The position numbers and the translations under genes are program-made. Shown piece after piece: positions 1 through 8,650 of a stretch of DNA of 64,000 nucleotides. Position 1 is the stretch's first letter, and every line of letters starts with the position of its first letter. Location: assembly GCA_017462825.1 (NCBI GenBank), contig JAFTQI010000017.1, positions 41,679-105,678 on the forward strand, given 5' to 3'. The notes under the pieces are model-generated. The model saw nothing but the letters and a program-made list of their open reading frames with translations, was not told the DNA's origin and ran no database searches. Source of the DNA: Clostridia bacterium. Lineage in GTDB: Bacteria > Bacillota_A > Clostridia > Christensenellales > Borkfalkiaceae.

Positions 1-717
1 GCTGCGCGAAAACTCGGAATTCCTTGCTTCGCGCACGAAAGCGATTTTTCTATCGGGCTTGCCAACAAACTCTCGGCAAAAAAATGTGAATGTGTGTTTA
101 CCTCTTTCCCTGAAACGGCAACGGCACTTAAAAACGGCGTATACAGCGGCGCGCCTTTAAAAAGGGAATTATTCGGGGTTTCATCTTTACAAGCAAAAAG
201 AAAATTCGGCGTACCGCAAGAAATGAAAACAGTGCTCGTTTTTGGCGGCGGGAGCGGCAGCGAAGCGATCAATGCCGCCCTGCGCTCTCAGCTATCCAGC
301 CTTACCAGACGCTATTTTATTTTGCATGTTTGCGGCAAGGGCAACGTCATCCACACGACCTATAAAAACTATCGTCAAGAAGAATTCATCACGGACATGG
401 GTGGGGCTTATGCTTGCGCGGACTTAATTGTTTCGCGTGCGGGGGCAGGCGCAGTGTTTGAAATACTCGCTTTGAAAAAGCCCGCTATTTTAATTCCTTT
501 GGAAAACGCAAGCCGCGGTGATCAAAAGGAAAACGCCGCCTATTTTGAAAAGCAAGGTTTGTGCCGAGTCCTCCCTCAACCCAAACTTTCTCAGCTCGAT
601 GGGGAAATCGCATCGGCGTTTTTAGATTCTAAACTGCAAAACACATTAAAAGAGAGCAACTTTAGAATGGGAAACGACGTCATTATACGCCGACTTTTGC
701 AAGCACTAAAAAAATGA
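1..717 (+). CDS. murG: UDP-N-acetylglucosamine transferase MurG, C-terminal part (5' end outside window)
   Basis: MurG adds GlcNAc to lipid I on the inner face of the cytoplasmic membrane, giving lipid II for peptidoglycan. The reading frame is open from base 1, so the start lies upstream; about 238 residues are present of a usual 350-370. Seen: HESDFSIGLANKL, matching the family's P-x-x-x-H-E-x-N region (here D replaces N), the YSGAPLKREL segment corresponding to the conserved G-N-P-V-R turn, the glycine-rich FGGGSGS loop that opens the C-terminal Rossmann domain, and the SRAGAGAVFEILALKKPAI stretch that binds UDP-GlcNAc in this family. The stop overlaps the next start (ATGA at 714), so murG and yunB are translationally coupled. 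The N in GNPVR replaced by A is a mild oddity. Identification is firm from the motif set. Confidence 0.93.
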   Translation, partial: AARKLGIPCFAHESDFSIGLANKLSAKKCECVFTSFPETATALKNGVYSGAPLKRELFGVSSLQAKRKFGVPQEMKTVLVFGGGSGSEAINAALRSQLSSLTRRYFILHVCGKGNVIHTTYKNYRQEEFITDMGGAYACADLIVSRAGAGAVFEILALKKPAILIPLENASRGDQKENAAYFEKQGLCRVLPQPKLSQLDGEIASAFLDSKLQNTLKESNFRMGNDVIIRRLLQALKK

Positions 718-1415
718 GTCATGCCAAAACCTACGCGCTGCCGCGCTATAAAAATAAAAAACGCGGAAAGAAGCGAATCGGAAAACGGATTTTACTCCTT
801 TTTCTCACCATACTTCTTCTCGCGCTTTTTCTTTTTTTCTATTTCCAACGCAACGTCACGCGGGTGCTGATTGCCATCAGCGAAGCAACCATGCGCGCTT
901 CTACGACGATTGCCGTCAATGACGCTGTTTATTATACCCTAAGCGATGAAATGCGCTATGAGGACCTTGTCACGATTACGCGCGACGAAAAAGGCGAAAT
1001 CACGGCGGTTGCCGCCAATCCTTTAAAAATCAATAAAATCGCGCGCGATACGGCGTCCATTTCCCAGTCCAACTTAAAAAATTTGAGCCTTAACGGTATC
1101 CCCGTACCGCTTGGCGCGCTTACGGGGATCGAAGCGTTTGCAGGGCTTGGTCCGAGCATTAATTTTCGCATCATTCCCGTCAGCAGCGTATCTTGCGGGT
1201 TCTCGTCCACTTTCGAAAGCGTGGGCATTAACCAAACCAAGCACTCTATTTACTTAAACGTGATTGCGGATATTAGTATCGTGATGCCGTCTAAGACAAA
1301 AAACTTCGCCGTCACCACGCAAATTCTCGTTGGCGAAAGTGTTATTGTCGGCACTGTACCCGATACTTATTTGCAATCGGATATTTTCGGGAATAAAACG
1401 GCACTCGCGCCTTAA
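714..1415 (+). CDS. yunB: Sporulation protein YunB
   Basis: 233-residue protein with a short basic N-terminus, one strong transmembrane segment (about residues 24-44) and an extracytoplasmic domain. The C-terminal half carries the signatures I associate with YunB: ESVGINQTKHSIYL and then VGESVIVGTVPDTYL, resembling the F-x-S-x-G-I-N-Q-T and E-T-V-I-V-G-x-V-P motifs. In Bacillus subtilis yunB is under the mother-cell sigma factor and needed for proper spore formation; its biochemical role is unknown. It overlaps murG by four bases, an arrangement that ties a sporulation gene to the end of a cell-wall cluster. The start ATG is fixed by the overlap. A hairpin terminator follows. Confidence 0.88.
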   Translation: MSHAKTYALPRYKNKKRGKKRIGKRILLLFLTILLLALFLFFYFQRNVTRVLIAISEATMRASTTIAVNDAVYYTLSDEMRYEDLVTITRDEKGEITAVAANPLKINKIARDTASISQSNLKNLSLNGIPVPLGALTGIEAFAGLGPSINFRIIPVSSVSCGFSSTFESVGINQTKHSIYLNVIADISIVMPSKTKNFAVTTQILVGESVIVGTVPDTYLQSDIFGNKTALAP

Positions 1416-1430
1416 AGTTCACTTTCAACG

Positions 1431-1446
1431 CGTACCTGCCCCCCTG
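1431..1446. repeat. Copy of dispersed GC-rich motif (CGTACCTGCCCCCC)
   Basis: Intergenic, just after yunB and before its terminator. Same sequence, same orientation, as copies near 3348, 15978, 38349, 44653 and 56040, and inside several genes. See the finding on this motif. Confidence 0.6.
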
Positions 1447-1457
1447 TTTAAAGAAAA

Positions 1458-1490
1458 AGCTCCGCGTTTCGCGGAGCTGTTTTTAATTCT
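1458..1490. terminator. Convergent rho-independent terminator (yunB / spoVAE)
   Basis: Perfect 8-bp stem AGCTCCGC / GCGGAGCT with a 5-base loop at 1458-1478, followed by GTTTTTAATTCTTTTT on the plus strand and preceded by a run of A (U-tract for the minus strand). It lies between the converging yunB and spoVAE stops. Confidence 0.85.
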
Positions 1491-1866
1491 TTTTACTTTT
1501 CGATTTGAAGATGAGTGCCATGATAAAAGAAAAAATGACCGCCGCGGAAATCCCCGCACTTGCTGCGGACAACGCGCCCGTCACCGCACCGAAGAAACCC
1601 TTTTGCGCGCCTTTGATTGCACCGTTTGCCAGTAGGTAACCAAATCCAGAAATAGGTACGGTCGCCCCTGCGCCGCCAAAATCCACAAGGTATTGATATA
1701 ATCCAAGTCCTTGCAAAACCACGCCCGACAACATAAATAAAACGAGGATTTTGCCCGCCGTTAGGTCGGTGTAATTGATGACAACTTGCGCGATCATGCA
1801 AATCAAGCCGCCAACGGCAAACGCCTTTACAAAACTCCATAAAATCGTTATATACGGTTCAAACAT
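1483..1866 (-). CDS. spoVAE: Stage V sporulation protein AE
   Basis: 127-residue polytopic protein with about four hydrophobic segments, the usual size for SpoVAE(b). The signature GGAGATVPISGFGYLL and the following GAIKG turn are diagnostic of this family. SpoVA proteins form the inner-membrane channel through which dipicolinic acid enters the developing spore and leaves on germination. It is the last gene of a spoVAC-spoVAD-spoVAE operon, with 9 bp between it and spoVAD, and its stop is followed by the convergent terminator. Expression under the forespore sigma factor is expected from the family but no clear promoter of that class was identified here. Confidence 0.93.
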   Translation of the reverse strand: MFEPYITILWSFVKAFAVGGLICMIAQVVINYTDLTAGKILVLFMLSGVVLQGLGLYQYLVDFGGAGATVPISGFGYLLANGAIKGAQKGFFGAVTGALSAASAGISAAVIFSFIMALIFKSKSKKN

Positions 1867-1875
1867 TCTTTTCTC

Positions 1876-2883
1876 CTATACGTTTTCAATCGCGACCGCA
1901 TGCGAAATACAGGGAATGCTCTCCCCTTGCCCGCTCGATACCGTAGACAAAAGCGCCCCTGTCGCAACGAAAAGCACGCGATTAATCTCACCCTTTTTGA
2001 GTTTATCCATGATATAAGAATTGAAAACGACCGCGCTACAACCTGCGCCACTGCCGCCTTGGAATTCGTCCTCAATTACGTTATAGATAATTTCTCCGCA
2101 ATCGACATGATTAGGCTGTATTTCCACCCCTTTTTCCCACGTCAAATCTTTCAAAATTCTACTTCCTAAAGCGCCCAAGTCCCCTGTCACAATTAGATCG
2201 TAATAATCAGCGCTTTTGCCCGTATCTTTCAGGTGCTCAAGAATTGTTGAGCAACAACTTGGCGCCATAGCCGCACCCATATTGTTCACGTCCGTAATCC
2301 CGTAATCCACCACTTTCCCTATCGTCGCGCAAGTGATTGCGGGAGAACGCTTCCCCTCATTTCCCCCACCCGTGTACGAGATGAGCGCGCCGCCCGACCC
2401 TGTCACCGTCCATTGCGACTGCGGCGGTCGAGTGTTTCCAAGCTCTAACGGATACCGATATTGCCGCTCGGCGGACGAGAAGTGACTCCCCGTCGCCGCA
2501 ATGATATTTTTATAGTATCCTGCGTTGATGAACGCGGCTGCAAGCGCCATACTCTCCGCCATTGTCGAGCACGCGCCGTACACACCGAGAAAGGGAAAAT
2601 CAAAATCGCGCGCGGTAAAGGAAGCGGAAATGATTTGATTGAGCAAATCCCCCGATATAAGCAAATCCACGTCCTTTTCGGAAAGATTCGCGTTTTCCAT
2701 CGTCTTGGAAACGGCGTACGAGAGCATTTTGCACTCCGCTTTTTCGTACGTACTTTCCCCAAACGTATCGTCCGTTAAGCATTTATCGACGTACTTCCCT
2801 ACGATCCCAGCGCACTCTTTCGGACCCGCAATCGTGCCCGTCGCTCGAATACGCGGTTTCTTATTAAAAAAAATCGTATGCAT
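1876..2883 (-). CDS. spoVAD: Stage V sporulation protein AD
   Basis: 335 residues, normal length. SpoVAD has a thiolase-like fold and binds dipicolinic acid in the spore inner membrane. Visible family features: the GPKECAGIVGKYVD stretch near residues 20-35, YGACSTMAESMALA (the nucleophile-elbow-like region of the thiolase fold, about residue 127), NNMGAAMAPSC, and the C-terminal GGSGAGCSA block. It is the middle gene of the spoVA operon with tight spacing on both sides (9 bp each), consistent with co-translation of the channel components. No anomaly seen. Confidence 0.96.
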   Translation of the reverse strand: MHTIFFNKKPRIRATGTIAGPKECAGIVGKYVDKCLTDDTFGESTYEKAECKMLSYAVSKTMENANLSEKDVDLLISGDLLNQIISASFTARDFDFPFLGVYGACSTMAESMALAAAFINAGYYKNIIAATGSHFSSAERQYRYPLELGNTRPPQSQWTVTGSGGALISYTGGGNEGKRSPAITCATIGKVVDYGITDVNNMGAAMAPSCCSTILEHLKDTGKSADYYDLIVTGDLGALGSRILKDLTWEKGVEIQPNHVDCGEIIYNVIEDEFQGGSGAGCSAVVFNSYIMDKLKKGEINRVLFVATGALLSTVSSGQGESIPCISHAVAIENV

Positions 2884-2892
2884 TCTTCGCTC

Positions 2893-3345
2893 CTACAAAA
2901 ATAAATAAATCAATCCAACAAGCGTTGCCGACAAAACGCCGTAAACGATAATCGGACCTGCGACGATAAACATTTTCGCCGCCATACCGTAAACGTATCC
3001 CTCCGTTTTAAACTCAATCGCGGGCGAAGCCACACTGTTCGAAAAACCCGTAATCGGCACAATAGACCCTGCGCCTGCATACCGACCGATTCGATCGTAC
3101 ACCCCAAGCCCCGTCAAAAGCGTACCCATAAAAATTAAGACAATGCTGACCGCCGCCGCTAACTCGTCCCCCTGTAAACCTACTGCCTTTTCAAAAATCT
3201 CGCGGAGAAACTGCCCGACGCAGCAAATCCCTCCGCCCACGATGAACGCACGGAAACAGTTTTTGAAATGCTGCGTCGGTGGATCAAAGGAATGCACATA
3301 AGCAATGTAATTTTTGTTATAGTTTTCCCGATTTTTACCCGTCAT
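2893..3345 (-). CDS. spoVAC: Stage V sporulation protein AC
   Basis: Polytopic membrane protein of about 150 residues, first gene of the spoVA operon. The block AGAGSIVPITGFSNS and the preceding LTGLGVYDRIGRYAG are typical of SpoVAC, a mechanosensitive-type channel component for dipicolinic acid. I place the start at the ATG giving MTGKNRENYN, 24 bases inside the longest frame (GTG at 3369), because family members start close to this point. The AGG six bases upstream serves as ribosome binding site and is part of a copy of the dispersed GGGGGCAGGTACG motif. The longer start would translate that motif, so the choice is not certain. Confidence 0.92.
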   Translation of the reverse strand: MTGKNRENYNKNYIAYVHSFDPPTQHFKNCFRAFIVGGGICCVGQFLREIFEKAVGLQGDELAAAVSIVLIFMGTLLTGLGVYDRIGRYAGAGSIVPITGFSNSVASPAIEFKTEGYVYGMAAKMFIVAGPIIVYGVLSATLVGLIYLFL

Positions 3346-3347
3346 CT

Positions 3348-3363
3348 CGTACCTGCCCCCGTC
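3348..3363. repeat. Copy of dispersed GC-rich motif at the spoVAC start
   Basis: CGTACCTGCCCCCGTC on the plus strand, i.e. GGGGGCAGGTACG on the coding strand, directly upstream of the preferred spoVAC ATG. Its AGG is positioned as a Shine-Dalgarno sequence. Confidence 0.6.
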
Positions 3364-3382
3364 TTTCACCGTTTTCTGATAC

Positions 3383-3400
3383 AGGGAAACACGTTTCCCT
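3383..3400. promoter_or_regulatory. Perfect inverted repeat upstream of spoVAC
   Basis: AGGGAAAC-AC-GTTTCCCT: 8-bp arms, 2-base centre. Such a compact palindrome upstream of an operon can be a dimeric regulator site; which regulator is unknown. Confidence 0.4.
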
Positions 3401-3481
3401 CTCGTCCATATTCCGACCGTCCGTTTGATAAATTTTCACCCGTTTCATACCGTTAGTTTGAGAAAAGGAAGATTTTTTATA

Positions 3482-3510
3482 CCAAAAAAACGCCCCCACT
3501 TGGGAGCGTT
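3482..3510 (-). terminator. Rho-independent terminator after gpsA
   Basis: Read on the minus strand: AACGCTCCC, 4-base loop, GGGGGCGTT, then seven U. The one mismatch on the plus strand is a G-U wobble on the minus-strand RNA, which supports the minus orientation. It ends the mrnC-to-gpsA operon. Confidence 0.85.
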
Positions 3511-3529
3511 TTTTGTTTTATAAATTCGA

Positions 3530-4513
3530 TTAGGAATAGAATTCGGATTTGGTGTCGCGCGAGAACATTTTCGCGAGCATCTTATCGCAACGCGCGCGGC
3601 AATCTTCTTCACTATCCGTATAGCAAAGCTCATACACCGCATTCGTCAAAGGCAAATCTACGCCGTACTTATCGCCGAGCTTTTTCATCGCCGCCGCCGT
3701 CGCAACACCTTCGGCAAGCTTGGCAAACTTCTCGCCCTTTACAATCATTTCACCGTAGCTTCTATTGTGGGAGAACTTGCTGAACAAAGTCGCTTCATAA
3801 TCGCCCAAGTGCGCCAAACCGTAAGCGGAAAGTTCGTTGCCGCCCATCGCAGCAATCAAGCGCGCCACTTCACGAGCGCCGCGCGTCATAAGCGAGCCTT
3901 TCAACGCTTCGTAGCCGCAACCGTCTAAAACACCCGCAACGATACCCATAACGTTCTTCGCCGCCGCACCAAGCTCCGTACCGATTAAGTCTTCTCCATA
4001 ATAGAAACGGATAAGCTCGCTCTTGAATTCGTTTGCAAGCTTCATCTTTAATTCCTTATTCGCGGAGTCGATAACCATACAGTTGGGAATTCCCGCCGTA
4101 AACGCTTGGATATGCCCGGGACCTACCCACACCGCAATCTTATCAGAAGAAATACCGCTTTGGGTCAAAACTTGGGAAAGTCTGCAACCGGTATCCACTT
4201 CAATACCTTTCATGCAAAGAACAAAGTTTTTTTGCGAAACGTCATATTCGGTGATACGTTTCATGAAGCCGCGCAAACCCTGCGACGAGATGGAAATGAC
4301 GATAGTTTCCGCGTGCTCGATCGCTTCCTTTAAGTCACAGGTCAAATGAATACGTGAATCTAAGTCTACGTATTCGTTTTTACCCGTTTCTTTGAGCACT
4401 TTATACGAATAATCGTCTTCAGGTCCCCACGAATATACGTCATGACCGTGATTGCAAAGATACCATGCGATAAACGAGCCCCAACGCCCGCAGCCAAGTA
4501 CTGAAATTTTCAT
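3530..4513 (-). CDS. gpsA: NAD(P)-dependent glycerol-3-phosphate dehydrogenase
   Basis: 327 residues. Reduces dihydroxyacetone phosphate to sn-glycerol-3-phosphate for phospholipid synthesis; cytosolic. The N-terminus has the Rossmann glycine motif LGCGRWG; the middle contains the substrate/nucleotide region WVGPGHIQAF, with family-typical lysines at MKGIEV and AAKNVMGIVAGV (catalytic Lys of GpsA lies in this K-N-V/I segment). The family motif G-P-S-x-A/H appears here as GPGHIQA, a small deviation seen in some clostridial paralogues. Last gene of the recR-side operon; a terminator follows about 20 bp after the stop. Confidence 0.93.
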   Translation of the reverse strand: MKISVLGCGRWGSFIAWYLCNHGHDVYSWGPEDDYSYKVLKETGKNEYVDLDSRIHLTCDLKEAIEHAETIVISISSQGLRGFMKRITEYDVSQKNFVLCMKGIEVDTGCRLSQVLTQSGISSDKIAVWVGPGHIQAFTAGIPNCMVIDSANKELKMKLANEFKSELIRFYYGEDLIGTELGAAAKNVMGIVAGVLDGCGYEALKGSLMTRGAREVARLIAAMGGNELSAYGLAHLGDYEATLFSKFSHNRSYGEMIVKGEKFAKLAEGVATAAAMKKLGDKYGVDLPLTNAVYELCYTDSEEDCRARCDKMLAKMFSRDTKSEFYS

Positions 4514-4536
4514 AATTTTCTTCCTTTATCGTTTAT

Positions 4537-5130
4537 TTATAATTTATTTCTTTCCACGAACGCTCGCGCCAACGTCACGTCGTCCGTATATTCGATTTCC
4601 GAACCGATCGGGATTCCGTGCGCCAATCGCGTAACCGTTACGTCCAAAGGCTTGATGAGTTTTGCCAAATACATCGCCGTCGCGTCCCCCGAAACGTCGG
4701 GATTCGTCGCTACAATAACTTCTTTTACGTTGCCGCTTTGTATACGCGCGAGCAACTCGCGGATACGAATGTCGTTCGGACCGACCCCCGAAAGCGGATC
4801 GATTACCCCGTGTAATACGTGATATACACCCTTATATTCGTGCAATTTTTCAATCGCGAGCACGTCTTTCGGCTCTTTCACTACGCAGATGACGCTTTGA
4901 TCTCGAGTACGGCAAATGCCACAGGTTTCCTCTTCGGTAAAATTCCCGCAAACCTGACAGTACCGCACCTTACGCTTTACGCCCAAAATCGCGTCAGCAA
5001 ACGCGCGCGCTTCGCTTTCGGGCATATCGATGATTTTATACGCGTACCGCTGCGCCGTCTTTTTCCCTACCCCGGGAAGTTTGGAAAACTCGTTGATGAG
5101 CTTTCCAATAGGCTCGATAAAAATTTCCAT
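4537..5130 (-). CDS. recR: Recombination mediator protein RecR
   Basis: 197 residues, standard length. RecR acts with RecF/RecO to load RecA at gaps. Domains seen in order: N-terminal helix-hairpin-helix ([20 protein letters not shown], residues about 12-31), a four-Cys zinc finger (C-x2-C and C-x2-C around residues 58-73), a Toprim domain starting at [14 protein letters not shown], and the C-terminal [13 protein letters not shown]alker-B-like tail. It directly follows ybaB (3-bp gap) and dnaX, the conserved dnaX-ybaB-recR order of Bacillota. Confidence 0.97.
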   Translation of the reverse strand: MEIFIEPIGKLINEFSKLPGVGKKTAQRYAYKIIDMPESEARAFADAILGVKRKVRYCQVCGNFTEEETCGICRTRDQSVICVVKEPKDVLAIEKLHEYKGVYHVLHGVIDPLSGVGPNDIRIRELLARIQSGNVKEVIVATNPDVSGDATAMYLAKLIKPLDVTVTRLAHGIPIGSEIEYTDDVTLARAFVERNKL

Positions 5131-5133
5131 GCG

Positions 5134-5466
5134 TTAGATCATTCCCCCGAGCGCGCCCATGTCGCCGTATTTGCCCATTTTTTCTTCGTAAACCTTGTCC
5201 GCCTTCGCGTAACCGTCGTTGATAGCCGCCATAATCAAGTCCTCGAGCATTTCTACGTCCGTAGGGTCTACAATGCTTTCGTCAAGCTCGATGCCGTTGA
5301 TAATTTTTTTCGCATTCATATACACAACGACCGCTTCGCCCGCCGCCGTTCCGACTACTTCCCAATCGTCGAGAAGCTCCGCCGTCTTTTCCATTTCTTC
5401 TTGCATCTTTTGCGCTTGGCGCATCAAGCTTTGCATGTTATTGTTTCCGCCTTTGAATCCTGCCAT
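5134..5466 (-). CDS. YbaB/EbfC family nucleoid-associated protein
   Basis: 110 residues, the usual size. Small dimeric DNA-binding protein; the central stretch from QSLMRQAQKMQEEME to the alternating-charge helix and the KKIINGIELDESIVDP segment fit the family. The C-terminus ends in a Gly/Met-rich tail (GDMGALGGMI), common in clostridial homologues. Encoded between dnaX and recR with a 3-bp gap to recR, which is the strongest support for identity and suggests a role around DNA replication/repair or nucleoid organisation. No catalytic motifs are expected. Confidence 0.93.
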   Translation of the reverse strand: MAGFKGGNNNMQSLMRQAQKMQEEMEKTAELLDDWEVVGTAAGEAVVVYMNAKKIINGIELDESIVDPTDVEMLEDLIMAAINDGYAKADKVYEEKMGKYGDMGALGGMI

Positions 5467-5532
5467 GATTTTTCTCCTAATCTATCGTTTATGCTTTTCT
5501 TATTTTACGGTTGTTACAACCTAATTCCGCCC

Positions 5533-7302
5533 TTATTTTATATCGACTTTCACGCCGCCGAAGGTTTCCTTTACTTCGTCTATCTTCTTTTGAAACTCGT
5601 CCGTCTTTTTCCCTTTCAAGCGTACGTCGAATCCGTCGCCTAAGCCGATTTCCGCGCAGGCTTGCGCAATCAGCGAAAGATGCTCTTCCTTTTTTAACGA
5701 ACGGTAAATCGTTTCACTTTGCGTGTACAGTACGAAAACGCCGTCCTCGTACGTACTGTCAAGATCCATACAAAGCGTGAGCAAAACGCCGCTTCTCGCA
5801 ATCTTTCGCATGCTTCTCAAGAACAACCCGAACGTGCTTTTCGCATCCCCAATCGGCGCGCTCTTTGCCGCCTTGACAGGCGCAGCGGGCGCGGGCGTTG
5901 GCGCGGCTGTTACTTTCTTTTCTACAGCCGCTTCTTTCACCTTTTCCCCGCCGTCGAAATACGCATAGCCACCTGTAAACGCGTCGTCGGGCGGCACGTC
6001 CGCTTCTTCGGGTACGTATCCGTCGTAAACCTCTTCTTCGGGTGCTTCCACTGAATTTTTCGCAGGTTTTTCCTGCGCTTCTTTCATAGGTTGCTTAGTC
6101 ACGGATTCTTCTTTCGTCTCGACCCTGCCCCCGTCCTTTACGGCAAAAATACCTTCGTTTAAGCGTTTTTCCAATTCCGCCACGCGCCCAAGCAAGGCTT
6201 CGATGTCGTAATCCGTTTGCGGCATGCTCGCCTTCAAAATCGCCGTTTCAAACAAAATACGCGGTGACGTGGAAAAACGGAGCGAGTTTTCCACCTCCGC
6301 TAAAATTTCCATTACGCGAAGAAGTCTATGACCGTCCGTGTTTTTCGCAACGGCTACCACTTGCGCGTACGTTTCACTCGGCATTGCGAGAATATTTTGT
6401 CCGTCGCGACAGGTCTTTGCCACCGCGCACGCGTTCAAAAAATTCAACGCATCTTTCAAGAGCATACCCACGCCCTTGCCCGCCGATAAAAAGTTCTCCG
6501 TTCTTTCAAATGCTTGTCCCGAATCCCCTTTGAGCACCGCGTCACAAAGCGCCGCAATCGCCGAAAAATCCGCGTTCCCAAGCACCGCGTTTACGTCCGC
6601 GTAGGTGAGCTTTCCGCTCGTATAGGAAACGCAGGTATCCGCAATCGAGAGCATGTCGCGCACACTCCCTGCCCCTGCGCGCGCAATCGCGGAAATCGCT
6701 TCGTTGTCGTATTTCTTGCCAATTTCGTCAAAGACGTAGCGCAACCGCGCCTCCAAGTCCGCTTGGGGAATCAGTTTGAAATCAAACCGCATACAGCGCG
6801 AAAGAATGGTCGCGGGAATCTTTTGCGATTCTGTCGTCGCCAAGATAAATACCGCGTGCTTGGGCGGTTCTTCCAACGTTTTTAAAAGGGCGTTAAACGC
6901 ACCGGGGGAAAGCATGTGCACTTCGTCGATGATGTACACTTTATACCGTCCCGCAACGGGGGGATATTGCACTTTTTCGCGTAAGTCGCGCATCTCGTCC
7001 ACGCCGTTATTCGACGCCGCGTCGATTTCAGTAATGTCTAAGTTCGACGGGTCTTTAAGCGCCTTGCAAACGTCGCATTTTCCGCACGCCGAGCCGTCCA
7101 CGGGCGAAACGCAGTTGATTGCCGTAGCAAAAATTTTCGCAATGCTCGTTTTCCCTGTCCCGCGCGGTCCGCAGAAAAGGTACGCGTGGCCGACTCTATC
7201 CGTTGCTATTTGATTTTTGAGTACCGTAACGATATGTTCTTGTCGCACGACGTCGTTTAAGCTCGTCGGACGGAACATACGGTATAACGCCAAATACGCC
7301 AT
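5533..7302 (-). CDS. dnaX: DNA polymerase III subunits gamma/tau
   Basis: 589 residues. Clamp-loader ATPase. Walker A GPRGTGKTS (about residues 45-53), the four-Cys zinc module beginning CVSPVDGSACGKCDVC, DEVHMLSPGAFNALLKTLEEP (Walker B/sensor region, DE-V-H), and the SRC arginine-finger motif at TILSRCMRFDF. After residue 380 comes a low-complexity Ala/Glu/Lys/Pro linker, then a C-terminal tau-like domain. One copy of the dispersed GC-rich motif lies in the linker, encoding DGGRVE at 6120-6135, exactly where an insertion would be tolerated. Upstream neighbour is sigH (8-bp gap), downstream ybaB. No obvious frameshift signal was identified, so separate gamma production is undetermined. Confidence 0.96.
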   Translation of the reverse strand: MAYLALYRMFRPTSLNDVVRQEHIVTVLKNQIATDRVGHAYLFCGPRGTGKTSIAKIFATAINCVSPVDGSACGKCDVCKALKDPSNLDITEIDAASNNGVDEMRDLREKVQYPPVAGRYKVYIIDEVHMLSPGAFNALLKTLEEPPKHAVFILATTESQKIPATILSRCMRFDFKLIPQADLEARLRYVFDEIGKKYDNEAISAIARAGAGSVRDMLSIADTCVSYTSGKLTYADVNAVLGNADFSAIAALCDAVLKGDSGQAFERTENFLSAGKGVGMLLKDALNFLNACAVAKTCRDGQNILAMPSETYAQVVAVAKNTDGHRLLRVMEILAEVENSLRFSTSPRILFETAILKASMPQTDYDIEALLGRVAELEKRLNEGIFAVKDGGRVETKEESVTKQPMKEAQEKPAKNSVEAPEEEVYDGYVPEEADVPPDDAFTGGYAYFDGGEKVKEAAVEKKVTAAPTPAPAAPVKAAKSAPIGDAKSTFGLFLRSMRKIARSGVLLTLCMDLDSTYEDGVFVLYTQSETIYRSLKKEEHLSLIAQACAEIGLGDGFDVRLKGKKTDEFQKKIDEVKETFGGVKVDIK

Positions 7303-7310
7303 ATAGCTCC

Positions 7311-7880
7311 TTACTCTTTCCCTAATATCGTTTGTAATTTTTTCTTACTTCTTTGAATCGCGTTATCGATGCTCTTTGCCGATTTCCCCGTCGCTTCGCA
7401 AATCTCCGCGCAGGTCATACCCTCGATATACATCATTGTCACTTTAAACTCAAAATCGGACAGCGCTCGGCTCATTTTTTGTTTAAACTCTCGTTTTTCG
7501 TCGCTTAAAATGAGCTGATCTTCCACACTAAACGGTTCGCCGTGCCAAAGCCAATCGGTAAGCGCAACGTACCCGTTCAAGGGCGCATTTTTCTTGCTCG
7601 CCGCCGCGCGTACCGCGTCCAAAATTCGCCGTGAAATACAAAGTCTAGCAAAGTTTTTAAAAGAATTATGCGTCTCCTGCCGATAATCCACAATCGCGCC
7701 GTACAGCCCAATCATGCCTTCTTGCATCAAGTCCTCCGTTTCCCCGCCGACCAAGAAAAATCCGCGTGCCAAACTGCGTACGAGCCCCTTGTAACGCAGC
7801 AAAATTTGCTCCGTTGCCTGCCCGTCGCCGCATTTTGCAAGCCCGACCAATTCTTCGTCCGTTTTTCTCGATTCCGTCAT
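7311..7880 (-). CDS. sigH: RNA polymerase sporulation sigma factor SigH
   Basis: 189 residues. Region 2 reads EDLMQEGMIGLYGAIVDYR and SFKNFARLCISRRILDAVRAA, and region 4 has MTCAEICEATGKSAKSIDNAIQRSKKKL, the helix-turn-helix for -35 recognition. This pattern and the gene order mrnC-rlmB-sigH match Bacillus, where SigH (Spo0H) drives early stationary-phase and sporulation genes. It lies 8 bp upstream of dnaX, so replication clamp-loader and sigma factor appear co-transcribed. Slightly shorter than the Bacillus protein (about 218) but in the clostridial range. Confidence 0.92.
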   Translation of the reverse strand: MTESRKTDEELVGLAKCGDGQATEQILLRYKGLVRSLARGFFLVGGETEDLMQEGMIGLYGAIVDYRQETHNSFKNFARLCISRRILDAVRAAASKKNAPLNGYVALTDWLWHGEPFSVEDQLILSDEKREFKQKMSRALSDFEFKVTMMYIEGMTCAEICEATGKSAKSIDNAIQRSKKKLQTILGKE

Positions 7881-7916
7881 AAGAGAACTTCTATCCTTTC
7901 CGCGTTTTTGATGCTT

Positions 7917-8633
7917 TTATTTTCGGTTGCGCACCACTTCGTACGCCGCAATCCCAAGCGCCACCGAAGCGTTGAGAGAGTTGACTTTCCCCTGCAAGGG
8001 CAAGGACAAAATCTTATCGCATTTTTCCTTGGTCAAGCGTTTCACGCCGCTATCCTCACCGCCTACGACAAGCGCGATATTCCCGTCGAATTTTTCCGCG
8101 TAAATATCTTCGCCGCCCGCCTCAAGCGCGTATACCCAATAGCCCGATTTTTGCAATTTTTCGACCGCTTGGTTTAAATTCGGTACTTTCGCCACCTTCA
8201 TGTGTTCCGCCGCGCCCGCCGAGATACGGATAACGCTTTCCGTCACCGACGCGCTGCCCGACTTGGGAATCACCACGCCGTCCGCGCCCGCGCATTCCGC
8301 CACACGGATAATACTGCCGAGGTTATGCACGTCCTCGATTCCGTCGCAAAGAATCACAAAACCGCCCTTCTCGCTCTTTTTAGCCTCAATAATTTCGTCC
8401 AAATCGTAATATTCGTAATCGGTCGTGAACGCAATAACCCCTTGATGGCGTTTGGTTTCGCTTTCCTTGTCCAAGACCTGCTTGTCCACGAATTGCACGC
8501 GGATATTTTTCTTTCTCGCTTGCGCGAAAATCAAGTTAATAGAGCCTTGCGCGCCCTTTTCCAAAAGCAATTTATCAATATTTTTATCCGTTTTCAACAG
8601 CTCGATGACTGCGTTTCTTCCTTCCGTTTTCAT
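7917..8633 (-). CDS. rlmB: 23S rRNA (guanosine-2'-O)-methyltransferase RlmB (SpoU/TrmH family)
   Basis: About 238 residues. SPOUT-fold enzyme methylating G2251 of 23S rRNA. N-terminal substrate-binding domain (EGRNAVIELL, about residues 3-12) then SPOUT motifs: ILCDGIEDVHNLGSIIRVAE (motif 1), LVVGGEDSGVKRL (motif 2) and SLPLQGKVNSLNASVALGI (motif 3, SAM knot). I prefer the ATG at 8633 (MKTEGRN) over the longer frame at 8654: GGAAAAG precedes it at proper spacing and the family motif starts immediately, while the longer frame would overlap mrnC. Gene order mrnC-rlmB-sigH is conserved. Confidence 0.94.
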   Translation of the reverse strand: MKTEGRNAVIELLKTDKNIDKLLLEKGAQGSINLIFAQARKKNIRVQFVDKQVLDKESETKRHQGVIAFTTDYEYYDLDEIIEAKKSEKGGFVILCDGIEDVHNLGSIIRVAECAGADGVVIPKSGSASVTESVIRISAGAAEHMKVAKVPNLNQAVEKLQKSGYWVYALEAGGEDIYAEKFDGNIALVVGGEDSGVKRLTKEKCDKILSLPLQGKVNSLNASVALGIAAYEVVRNRK

Positions 8634-8650
8634 GCTCTTTTCCTTTTTTA

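Noticed and set aside
4819..5643. 274-codon plus-strand frame across recR, ybaB and dnaX
   Set aside because: Crosses three well identified genes on the opposite strand; shadow frame.
5533..7302. Programmed frameshift for a short gamma form of dnaX
   Set aside because: No run of A followed by a clear stem and upstream pairing was found at the expected place after domain III.
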